64,000 bases of DNA from assembly GCA_910575105.1 (NCBI GenBank), contig CAJTDK010000003.1, positions 124,001 to 188,000 of the forward strand, written 5' to 3'. This document shows, in pieces, positions 28,344-36,115 of this stretch. Under the pieces are notes generated by a model. It did not search any database. It was not told the origin of the DNA and saw only the letters and a program-made list of their open reading frames with translations. The DNA comes from Lachnospiraceae bacterium. Its GTDB lineage: Bacteria > Bacillota > Clostridia > Lachnospirales > Lachnospiraceae. The position numbers and the translations under genes are program-made. Position 1 is the first letter of the stretch, and each line of letters starts with the position of its first letter.

Positions 28344-29660
28344 CTATTTATTTGCTCCAAATAATGCATCGAAATTCACCCGTTCAAAAACCTCCAACAT
28401 ACCGCCGCGCGTAGCATTATAGATTTTAATACCATGTGAATCTGCATAATTCTTTGCAATTTTATAGCACGTCACCATGTCTTTTTCCACTTCGTTTTCT
28501 TCATATTTGTAATTGACCATATCTTTTTCTTGATCAGGCATGAAATGGTTGTTTCTACTTCCCTGCACATAATTGCAATCCACACCAAGTAGATATATCT
28601 CTTTAAATCCAAAATAAACTGCCAACTGTATGCATGTATATACTACTGTCGCACCACCGAATATCTTTTGACAAACATCTTCTGAAAACATCAAACTGTC
28701 CGTATTTTCTGTCAGCCAACGAAACGCATGGTGAAATAAGTAAATATTATCATGTTTATCATTCAAACCTTCAAGTATATCGGGAAGAAATGTCAAGTCA
28801 CAAGCATAACTTAGTATATCTTTCTTGTGATTTTCCCAAAACAACCCATCTGTAACAACAAAAACATTTGGTTTCCATGCACTTTTTAAGAGACATATGG
28901 AATTCACTCCAATACAAAACTCATTATTCTTTCTTAGAGTTTCCAAATCAAAGGGACTCATACTTGGACCCGTTGCAGTAATAAAACATCTTTTTCTGTC
29001 TTGAAACAAGTTTTTAAACTTCTCTAGTTCCTCATGATAATATATTGGTAAATCATCAGAATATCCCAGCATATCCACGCTTACATATCTCTTAACTAAA
29101 TAAGCGTCCTTCAAATTGATTTTCCTTACTGCAATCAAAACTTCCTCTGTGCCATTCATTTTATTCAATTCTTTTAATACAAAATTCGGATACTCCCTTT
29201 GTAGCCAATCAACAATCTCATCATCTCCGTTTGCTGGTGTAATACTAACTTTCGAGTCTGTACACAAATACTCATAAAGCATTAATGAGAAGGCGTTTAA
29301 TCCATAAATTACATATTCTTTCCCTTGCTGTTTAAAATCTTTATAACATTCTTCAAATTTGCAATAACTATTCGTGTTAAATTCTGATGGCATATTCACC
29401 ACGGGCGTAAATTGAAAAATATTCTCTTCAATCAGTTTATTTATAATCATTTTACAATGAAATGGTGATATAATAATGTAGCAATGCATATATTTCTTTT
29501 TATATTCATTTAAACTTATAATTCGTTTTCCGCAAAAGTCTCTTCCTATTTTTTTATCGCTTGAATCTATGAATACCACAACATTCTCTGCGCCTAAATA
29601 CTCCAATACTTTTTTCCCTCTGTGTCCTGCTCCATATATAGCATATTTTACTTTTTTCAC
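28344..29660 (-). CDS. MptE/DUF115-like (Maf-related) protein with N-terminal Rossmann-like module
   Basis: 438 residues. The N-terminus has the module (KYAIYGAGHRGKKVLEYL, FIDSSDKKIGRDFCGKRI), and a second, weaker copy follows (EYVIYGLNAFSLMLYEYL). The C-terminal half has the DUF115/MptE pattern: CFITATGPSMSPFDLETL, GVNSICLL, VFVVTDGLFWENH, EIYLLGVDCNY, KIYNATRGGMLEVF. The DUF115 fold is shared by the flagellin-glycosylation Maf proteins and some sialyltransferases. With a CMP-sugar synthetase next door, it is a good candidate for the matching transferase (inference). Confidence 0.75.
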   Translation of the reverse strand: MKKVKYAIYGAGHRGKKVLEYLGAENVVVFIDSSDKKIGRDFCGKRIISLNEYKKKYMHCYIIISPFHCKMIINKLIEENIFQFTPVVNMPSEFNTNSYCKFEECYKDFKQQGKEYVIYGLNAFSLMLYEYLCTDSKVSITPANGDDEIVDWLQREYPNFVLKELNKMNGTEEVLIAVRKINLKDAYLVKRYVSVDMLGYSDDLPIYYHEELEKFKNLFQDRKRCFITATGPSMSPFDLETLRKNNEFCIGVNSICLLKSAWKPNVFVVTDGLFWENHKKDILSYACDLTFLPDILEGLNDKHDNIYLFHHAFRWLTENTDSLMFSEDVCQKIFGGATVVYTCIQLAVYFGFKEIYLLGVDCNYVQGSRNNHFMPDQEKDMVNYKYEENEVEKDMVTCYKIAKNYADSHGIKIYNATRGGMLEVFERVNFDALFGANK

Positions 29661-29675
29661 TAATTGCTTCCCTTC

Positions 29676-30740
29676 CTATTCCGCAATACAATACAGAACT
29701 GTCTCATCTTTGGTCATTGAGTAATGTCTCAGATATAATTTATATTCCGGCACATAACTCAATATCAATTTTGGTATTTCCCATATGTCCTCTTTATTAT
29801 GGTACACACAAACTGCCAGCTTAGGCTTATATGTTTTTATAATTTTTTCCGCGCCTTTCAAGGCATTCTTTTCTGCTCCTTCTACATCCATTTTAATAAA
29901 AGAAACTTTCTCATGAATCAAATTGTCCAGTTTGTCCGCTTGAATTGTGATTTGTTTTTCGGTTGTTTCCGACCTGCTGCCACTTACATGAGAAGCTCCA
30001 TTTAACCCTGAATCAAAAAACAACTGTTCCTGTTTATTCCATGCTCCGAAAGGCAACATCTCATATTCGACATCTAATTTTTCCAGTGTTTTTAAACATT
30101 TCTGTCTATTCTGTGGATCTGGTTCCAGTACAAATATTTTTTTATGTTTTTCTGTCCATTTCACAAACATAGCAGATGTTTGACCGTCAAAAGCCCCTAC
30201 ATCAACAAATACTTCTTGCTCTGTCTTATATTTTTTCAATTCTGGCAAATCAAAATATTGTATCTTGTTTGCATCATCAATCATCTTTCCTGCATCTATA
30301 ATCAGTTCATCCGATATTTGATACTCTTTTAACTGACGATATATTTCCTCATGATATAATTTTGTAGAAATAATAACCGTCATATCTTCATTCTTTTTAA
30401 TCCAGTCATCAAAATGTAAAGTCGATAACTCCCCATTATTTGTTCCGCACTTTCTCAAATCATTATCTACAAAACAATAAAAATCAATGTCTGGATTACT
30501 ATCTACAATACTTTTTCCCCAAATCCCGCCCCCAAAGATACATATTTTTCTGTTCGCAATAACTGCTTGGTTTAACTTTTCTATAAATTCCCTGCCCCCG
30601 GAAAATGTTTTTATAACATTTCTCAAACTTCCTATATTGCCCGTCAAGCTATACGCCAGTCTGTTAATAAATACTTCTTGAGAAACCGTATCAGCAAGCC
30701 TGTCATATATCAATTTAATTTCATTCGCAAAAATATCCAT
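29676..30740 (-). CDS. FkbM-family methyltransferase with N-terminal Rossmann-like module
   Basis: 354 residues. Module at about 70-165: KICIFGGGIWGKSIVD, CFVDNDLRKCGTNNG, MTVIISTKLYHEEIYRQLKEY. Then the FkbM methyltransferase: FVDVGAFDGQTSAMFVKW, FVLEPDPQNRQ, SFIKMDVEGAEKNALKGAE, ELKLY-like LYLRHYS near the end. It shares its whole architecture with the frameshifted gene at 21920-23061 and is intact. O-methylation of a sugar is the usual role of the family. Confidence 0.85.
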   Translation of the reverse strand: MDIFANEIKLIYDRLADTVSQEVFINRLAYSLTGNIGSLRNVIKTFSGGREFIEKLNQAVIANRKICIFGGGIWGKSIVDSNPDIDFYCFVDNDLRKCGTNNGELSTLHFDDWIKKNEDMTVIISTKLYHEEIYRQLKEYQISDELIIDAGKMIDDANKIQYFDLPELKKYKTEQEVFVDVGAFDGQTSAMFVKWTEKHKKIFVLEPDPQNRQKCLKTLEKLDVEYEMLPFGAWNKQEQLFFDSGLNGASHVSGSRSETTEKQITIQADKLDNLIHEKVSFIKMDVEGAEKNALKGAEKIIKTYKPKLAVCVYHNKEDIWEIPKLILSYVPEYKLYLRHYSMTKDETVLYCIAE

Positions 30741-30782
30741 AAAAAACTTCCTTGATCATTATAATTTTTATTACTGAAACAT

Positions 30783-31700
30783 TTAATACGTAGAACACCC
30801 AATCTTATTCACATACTCCGCTTTCGCCGTATGCACTATGTCAAGCCACTTTCCCATCTCATAGTCTAAAGAATCAGGCTCATATGGCCTAAGTCCTGCC
30901 CAAGCTGTAAAGGATAATTCCGCCACATACAATTTTCCATCATTCTCAAAAAAATCCACTCTTACAAATGGAAAATCTTTTGAAAGCTTACGGCTAATTT
31001 CAAGCATCTCGTTGAGATGAGCTGGCTTTTTAATATCATTTCTAGTTGGAATATCTTTATAATTTGCATCAATATATTCCCAATCAGTAGTATAAAAACT
31101 CATAGGATAACCAACTTCTCTATTAATACCATTAGTAAAATGTTCTGTCTTAGCGTAGATAAATTTCGGTTCGCCATGGAAACACAAAACATCATAATCA
31201 TCTGATTCTTTTAAAAATTCCTCTACATACACTTTCGGCTTTACTCCATAATAATAATTTGCAAAAGAATTTGTATGCAATTTCAATCGATTAAACCAAT
31301 TCTCTTTAATCTCCTTCTCGACCTTTTCTAAATCAATTTGGCTTTTATCTGTCACAAGCAGAATATTAACTCCATCACTGCAACAGTTCGATTTCACTGC
31401 ACACGGCTCTGGAATATTCCTAAAATCTACTTCCTCTGCTGATTCCCATATTTGGTATATCTTTGCTGTATAATCTTTACCTAGCTTTTCCTTTATATAA
31501 TCCTTAAAAATAACTTTATCTACGCAACGTGTCATTGCGGGATCACAGTAATATAATTTAATCCATTGAAGCATCTCTGAAAACGTTTTTGGATTCTCCA
31601 AATCAAGCGGTCTTCCCATCCTTTCTTCAAACACTTTTTTTATATATTCCTCCCGTTTTTCAAGCGGCCATTTTGAAATATCCTCCATAATCGTGTTCAT
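30783..31700 (-). CDS. TupA-like ATP-grasp protein (copy 1 of a tandem duplication)
   Basis: 305 residues from the ATG at 31700 (GAGGAG upstream); the open frame begins 14 codons earlier. The family signature is FEERMGRPLDLENPKTFSEM, then IKLYYCDPAMTRCVDK, with VKSNCCSDGVNILL and VRVDFFENDGKLYVAELSF forming the ATP-grasp core. These proteins are found in capsule and teichuronopeptide clusters and are thought to join carboxylate and amine groups, for instance amino acids to sugar acids. About 80% of residues are identical by eye to the next gene. Confidence 0.8.
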   Translation of the reverse strand: MNTIMEDISKWPLEKREEYIKKVFEERMGRPLDLENPKTFSEMLQWIKLYYCDPAMTRCVDKVIFKDYIKEKLGKDYTAKIYQIWESAEEVDFRNIPEPCAVKSNCCSDGVNILLVTDKSQIDLEKVEKEIKENWFNRLKLHTNSFANYYYGVKPKVYVEEFLKESDDYDVLCFHGEPKFIYAKTEHFTNGINREVGYPMSFYTTDWEYIDANYKDIPTRNDIKKPAHLNEMLEISRKLSKDFPFVRVDFFENDGKLYVAELSFTAWAGLRPYEPDSLDYEMGKWLDIVHTAKAEYVNKIGCSTY

Positions 31701-31798
31701 TGTCTTTCTCCTCTCTAAAAAATGTTCTGTACGATTCTGCATTCCATCATTCCATATATGATAAAATAAATAACTGAAACATTTAATACATAGAACAC

Positions 31799-32710
31799 CT
31801 AATCTTTGTTCACATACTCCTCTTTCGCCGTATGTACTATATCAAGCCACTTCCCCATTTCATAATCCATAGTCTCAGGTTCATATGGTCTAAGACCTGC
31901 CCAAGGTGCAAATGAAAACTCTGCTATATATAATTTCCCGCCGTTCTCAAAAAAGTCTACCCTTACAAACGGGAATTCCTTTGAAAGCTTACGGCTGATT
32001 TCAAGCATCTCACTAAGATGAGGCGGTCTTTTCAGATCTGCTATGCTCGGAAACTCCCTATATTTTACATTCATATATTTCCAGTCGGTAGTATAAAAAC
32101 TTACAGGATAACCTTCCGTATTGATTCCATTATTAAAGTGTGCTGTCTTAACATATATAAATTTAGGCTCACCGTGAAAGCAAAAAATATCATAATCATC
32201 TGGACTGTCTTCAGCTTCTTTGAGATATTCTTCTACATATACTTTGGGCTGCACTCCATAATAATAGCTTGCAAATGAATTTGTATGTAATTTCAGCCTA
32301 TCAAACCAATTCTCTTTTATATCCTTTTCCTCTTTGGTAAAATCAACTTTACTTTTATCTGGCACAAGCAAAATATTAAATCCATCACTGGAACAATTTG
32401 ATTTTATAACACATCGCTTTGGAATATTCTTAAGATCTACCTCCTCTGCTGATTCCCAGACCTCATATAGTTTAGCGGTATAACCTTCTCCCAACTTTTC
32501 CTTTATATAATTCTTAAAGGTAACTTTATCAACACAACGTGTCATGGCTGGATCACGATAATATAACTTAACCCATTGTATCATCTCTGAAAATGTTTTT
32601 GGATTCTCCAGATCAAGCGGCCTTCCCATCCTTTCTTCAAACACTTTTTTTATATATTCCTCCCTTTTTTCAATTGGCCACTTCGAGATATCTTCCATTA
32701 TCTTATTCAT
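31799..32710 (-). CDS. TupA-like ATP-grasp protein (copy 2 of a tandem duplication)
   Basis: 303 residues, ATG with GGAG upstream. Same domain and motifs as copy 1 (FEERMGRPLDLENPKTFSEM, VKLYYRDPAMTRCVDK, VRVDFFENGGKLYIAEFSF). One extra A close to the end shortens this copy's C-terminus by several residues (ends VNKD, against VNKIGCSTY). Its ATG overlaps the stop of the radical SAM gene by 4 bp, so it is the promoter-proximal copy. Both are intact and could have diverged in specificity. Confidence 0.8.
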   Translation of the reverse strand: MNKIMEDISKWPIEKREEYIKKVFEERMGRPLDLENPKTFSEMIQWVKLYYRDPAMTRCVDKVTFKNYIKEKLGEGYTAKLYEVWESAEEVDLKNIPKRCVIKSNCSSDGFNILLVPDKSKVDFTKEEKDIKENWFDRLKLHTNSFASYYYGVQPKVYVEEYLKEAEDSPDDYDIFCFHGEPKFIYVKTAHFNNGINTEGYPVSFYTTDWKYMNVKYREFPSIADLKRPPHLSEMLEISRKLSKEFPFVRVDFFENGGKLYIAEFSFAPWAGLRPYEPETMDYEMGKWLDIVHTAKEEYVNKD

Positions 32711-33729
32711 GATTTCTCTCCATCCATCCTTTCTAAAATCTCATCCGCCCAAGGATCAAGCACATCTGCCTCTGTCGTAATATCATTCGGCATCATACAT
32801 TCTTTACAATAAGGATGCTCAAAACGTCTTCCCTCAAGTTGGAGTTTAAGAAATGCTTTGTGCGCTTCCCCGTTCCATATATGATAAAGCGAATCTTTCC
32901 ATACATTCCCATACTTTACATCCTGCGTGGCATCGCAGCATGCCGCCGTTACATCACCGTTGACACGAACCCGCATCCTGTAAAATGCCCTGTGGCACAC
33001 CTTATTTATCTTCTCCTGATGGACATGCATCCTCCCATCAAGCACATCTTTATTAATATCTTTATCTATCCTGTCATAGTCCATCCCCGCATATATCGGA
33101 AGAATATGTTCTATATAAATTGAATCCGCCATACCTCCAAATATATCTTTAAACCGTTCTTCTCCATCCGGAATACCTTTTAACGCAATATCCGCCACTT
33201 TCATGCGTACTTTCATGCTTCCCCTCTGCTGATACAAATATTTAAGATTCGACAGAAACTGTTCAAAATCAATATTCACTCCTCCAAACTTTTTATACGC
33301 TGATGCATCTATCCCTTGTAATGAAATCCTTATGGTCTGTACCCCGCCATTTTCCATTATCCGATCTATCCTGTCCTTAGTAAGCATGACTCCATTTGTA
33401 GTGAATTCAACAGCATCCGCAACATCTGCCCTGTTTACCTTTCCGACAATATTCGGAAATCGGGGATGGCAAAGTGATTCCCCAAACCCGAAAAGATTTA
33501 TTTTCTTTATCTTTCTCGGGAATTCTGCCAAATCATGTAATATTTTATCTATCAGCTCATCGGTCATATTTCCTTCATACTGTCCATGATTTGTTGAATG
33601 AGCACAGTATACACACTTCAAATTGCAGAAAGATGATATCTCAAGGGCTGCATTATATGGCGTGTCAAGAGGTACAACGTCTTTCAGGTACACTCTGTCT
33701 GTCTCTCTCCATTGGCGGAATTCTGCCAT
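32707..33729 (-). CDS. Radical SAM/SPASM protein
   Basis: 340 residues, ATG with AAGGAG upstream. Radical SAM motif: ISSFCNLKCVYCAHS near residue 40; FGFGESLCHPRF is the glycine-rich SAM segment. The C-terminal SPASM cysteines are in CHRAFYRMRVRVNGD, TAACCDAT and YCKECMMP. It sits between a PdxA-like dehydrogenase gene (1-bp gap) and the TupA-like pair. It differs clearly from the other radical SAM gene at 26524, so the two probably act on different substrates. Confidence 0.85.
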   Translation of the reverse strand: MAEFRQWRETDRVYLKDVVPLDTPYNAALEISSFCNLKCVYCAHSTNHGQYEGNMTDELIDKILHDLAEFPRKIKKINLFGFGESLCHPRFPNIVGKVNRADVADAVEFTTNGVMLTKDRIDRIMENGGVQTIRISLQGIDASAYKKFGGVNIDFEQFLSNLKYLYQQRGSMKVRMKVADIALKGIPDGEERFKDIFGGMADSIYIEHILPIYAGMDYDRIDKDINKDVLDGRMHVHQEKINKVCHRAFYRMRVRVNGDVTAACCDATQDVKYGNVWKDSLYHIWNGEAHKAFLKLQLEGRRFEHPYCKECMMPNDITTEADVLDPWADEILERMDGEKS

Positions 33730-33730
33730 T

Positions 33731-34771
33731 CTACTTTTTCTCCTTTCTATTATCTGCCATTCTCACCCCGGCAAATATAGCGTCTATCAGGCTTTCCTCA
33801 TTCGCCCGTCCTTCCCCTGCCTTGCCAAATGCAGTTCCATGATCCACAGATGCCCGTACGATCGGTAATCCAATCGTACAGTTAATCCCACTTACCGAAT
33901 TATATTTATTATGCAGATGGTTATAATCAAAACCATTAAGTTTTAACGGGATGTGCCCCTGGTCATGATACATGGCAACAACGATATCATATTGCCCTGA
34001 CTGACACTTTACAAATACTGTATCCGGCGGCTCCGGTCCGTCAACCTGTATTCCTTCTTCTCTTGCTTTTTCTATAGCAGGAATAATCTCTCTTTCCTCC
34101 TCGTCTCCAAAAAGGCCGTCTTCCGAGCTGTGAGGGTTTAATCCTGCCACTACAATCTTTGGATTCTCATACCCCAATTCTTTCATTCCACGTTCTGCAA
34201 GTTTAATTACTTTGTAAACCCTGTCTTTTTTCACCCGATCGCATGCCTCTCTTAAAGAACAATGCGTTGATACATGGATGACATGAAGGTACTTACTGGC
34301 AAGGAGCATGGCAAAATCCTTTGTTCCTGTATATTCCGCAAATATCTCTGTATGGCCATCGTAAGGAAGCCCCGCCATCCTTAAAGACTTTTTATTAATT
34401 GGTGCTGTTATGACAGCCCCGACCTTTTTATCCATTGCAAGGCTAATTGCATCTACGATATATTTAAAAGACGCCTCACCACATTTGGCATTGTTTTTCT
34501 TGTACTCCCAACCGTTCTCCTCAAAAAGTCCGAAGTCAATATAGTCAATTTCCCCGAACTTCCCTTGTGCATCTTCAACGTCTTCAACTTTGTTCAGCCG
34601 CATCGGCAAATCACAGAATCTAAGCGCATCCTTTAATACCGCCCGGTCGCCCATCACAACCGGTATGCACTTCTTATATACATCCACATGGGTTAATGCC
34701 TTTACGATAATCTCCGCCCCGACTCCTGCCGGATCGCCCATTGTAATCGCTACCCTCATTCTTGATTTCAT
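33731..34771 (-). CDS. PdxA-family phosphohydroxy-acid dehydrogenase
   Basis: 346 residues, ATG with GGAG seven nt upstream. Strongly PdxA-like: AITMGDPAGVGAEI, metal-binding His in YDGHTEIFAEYTG, VAMYHDQGHIPLKL, and PIVRASVDHGTAFG. PdxA oxidises 4-phosphohydroxy-L-threonine, then decarboxylates it to an amino-ketone phosphate; PdxA2-type relatives act on phosphorylated threonate or erythronate. No other vitamin B6 gene is near. It overlaps the cytidylyltransferase gene by 4 bp, which suggests it makes a phosphorylated small molecule for CDP activation (inference). Confidence 0.85.
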   Translation of the reverse strand: MKSRMRVAITMGDPAGVGAEIIVKALTHVDVYKKCIPVVMGDRAVLKDALRFCDLPMRLNKVEDVEDAQGKFGEIDYIDFGLFEENGWEYKKNNAKCGEASFKYIVDAISLAMDKKVGAVITAPINKKSLRMAGLPYDGHTEIFAEYTGTKDFAMLLASKYLHVIHVSTHCSLREACDRVKKDRVYKVIKLAERGMKELGYENPKIVVAGLNPHSSEDGLFGDEEEREIIPAIEKAREEGIQVDGPEPPDTVFVKCQSGQYDIVVAMYHDQGHIPLKLNGFDYNHLHNKYNSVSGINCTIGLPIVRASVDHGTAFGKAGEGRANEESLIDAIFAGVRMADNRKEKK

Positions 34772-35205
34772 ATATTATCTCCATTCATAATCTTCTCGCG
34801 GATATCCGTTGTCGATATTCCTTTTGTATATGGAACATACACAACGTCCACATTGAATTCCGCCAGTACCTTCTCAAAATTATTCCAGCGTTCTGTTCCC
34901 TTCCAGTCATCTCCGATAAAAACCACGTCGAAATGATACAGCTCCCATAATTTCAATTTATCGCGGAACCGATTGATTTCTGCCCTGTCAACGCCTTTAA
35001 TTGATTCAATGATTCGTTTCCGATCATCTTCATTGATGATTGGCTTGTGTTTCTTATAACCCTCCACCACATCATCTCCATGTACTCCGACTATCAGATA
35101 TCCACAATATTTTTTTGCTGTCTGGATCATATTCAGGTGTCCCACATGAAACAAGTCGTATACCCCATCCGTATATCCTACTTTGTATTTCTTTTTTATT
35201 TCCAA
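34768..35205 (-). CDS. Glycerol-3-phosphate cytidylyltransferase-like protein (TagD family)
   Basis: 145 residues with a TTG start after GAGGTG. Catalytic motif YTDGVYDLFHVGHLNMI, with VVGV-type strand YLIVGVHGDDV, the RIIES segment, and YTKGISTTDIR, the usual end motif (TTxI). TagD makes CDP-glycerol; some relatives use other phosphoalcohols. It lies between PdxA and LicD in the operon, so its product is probably used by the LicD-type transferase. Choice of substrate is uncertain. Confidence 0.85.
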   Translation of the reverse strand: MEIKKKYKVGYTDGVYDLFHVGHLNMIQTAKKYCGYLIVGVHGDDVVEGYKKHKPIINEDDRKRIIESIKGVDRAEINRFRDKLKLWELYHFDVVFIGDDWKGTERWNNFEKVLAEFNVDVVYVPYTKGISTTDIREKIMNGDNI

Positions 35206-35211
35206 CCTTTA

Positions 35212-36048
35212 TCACCTCTCAGGCAATCTTAATTTAGAAACCGGATGTGTTTTTTGCTTTTCCACCGGCGGCAGTTCCATATAATCTCCGTATTTTACCC
35301 GAAGGTATCCGTCATAATCCTGCGCTCCGGGAAGCATCATGTTCCCAAACTGATATTTTGACAATTGCGTATACCATCTTCTCTCATACCCATATATCCC
35401 TTTTGGAGTAGGAAATGTAAGGATGCGGACCAACCGCGTCTTTTTTCTTTGACCGACATCAATAAACCGCTGATAACTTTTTAAAATCATCTTCATCGGT
35501 ATCCGTCTCATTATCTTATACGCAGCTCTTTTCCACCGATTTAACTCTGCCCGGCTCCCCACCTCTGACCAAAACAACTTTCGATACAAAAAACACCGAA
35601 AAAAATGAATCCTCTTTGACAGCCATCCATCCGGAACATTATCAAACGGCATAAGATCTATGAATATTCCCTGCTCGTATGGCATAAATTCCTGATCCAT
35701 CCGTACAAACTCCGTTTCTTTTCTGCGAAGTTTCCCATATCCCCAGCGGTATCCTTCTGTATCCCGCAGATCCTGCATATAATATTTTTCATGATTCAGT
35801 TCTTCCTTACATGCTTGCCGGAATTTCTCATATTCTGTCCTCAGAAAGCCGATATCTGCATCATCGTCCCATGGAATATATCCTTTATGGCGAATTGCGC
35901 CCAACATTGTGCCCCCTACCATATTAAAATGGATATTGCATTTCTTACAAATCCGCGCTACTTCCCCAATCAATTCCTGCTGGACAGACTGAATTGTTTT
36001 CAATTCTTCTTCCGATATGTAATACTGCTGCTTATTTTGCTGTCTCAT
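35212..36048 (-). CDS. LicD-family phosphotransferase
   Basis: 278 residues from the ATG at 36048 (AAAGG upstream); the frame is open 12 codons earlier. Motif NMVGGTMLGAIRHKGYIPWD then DDADIGFLRTEYEKF gives the nucleotidyltransferase-fold Asp residues. Conserved IDLMPFDNVPD follows. Unlike the LicD at 10517 it has no Rossmann-like module. It is the first gene of the 1-36 kb cluster in transcription order. It lies 25 bp after the terminator of the ATPase unit, and I see no strong promoter for it. Confidence 0.85.
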   Translation of the reverse strand: MRQQNKQQYYISEEELKTIQSVQQELIGEVARICKKCNIHFNMVGGTMLGAIRHKGYIPWDDDADIGFLRTEYEKFRQACKEELNHEKYYMQDLRDTEGYRWGYGKLRRKETEFVRMDQEFMPYEQGIFIDLMPFDNVPDGWLSKRIHFFRCFLYRKLFWSEVGSRAELNRWKRAAYKIMRRIPMKMILKSYQRFIDVGQRKKTRLVRILTFPTPKGIYGYERRWYTQLSKYQFGNMMLPGAQDYDGYLRVKYGDYMELPPVEKQKTHPVSKLRLPER

Positions 36049-36072
36049 ATCTCTGCCTTTCATACAAATAAA

Positions 36073-36115
36073 AATCTGATGCAAAATACGACAATTCCAT
36101 ACTTTACATCAGATT
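36073..36115 (-). terminator. Rho-independent terminator after AAA-ATPase gene 1
   Basis: On the minus strand AATCTGATG (36115-36107) pairs perfectly with CATCAGATT (36081-36073), followed by a T-rich run. It would end transcripts of the ATPase gene before the LicD gene. Its loop carries the AAGTATGGAATT core also found at the other end of the unit. Confidence 0.65.

Larger units (their letters stand above)
30771..32710. repeat. Tandem gene duplication, unit about 1 kb
   Basis: The segment from about 30771 to 31700 and the segment from about 31770 to 32710 match along their coding length and also in the bases beyond the stop (both carry ctgaaacatttaata). The duplicated unit therefore included the 3' flank. 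Confidence 0.8.

Noticed and set aside
33731-34771. Naming the PdxA-like gene pdxA
   Set aside because: The motifs fit the whole family and the setting is a glycan cluster with no other vitamin B6 gene, so the specific symbol is not justified.
36049-36115. A promoter for the 1-36 kb cluster in front of the LicD gene
   Set aside because: Candidate hexamers (TTGTCG with TTATTT) are weak and overlap the terminator hairpin of the ATPase unit; the true promoter is not clear.
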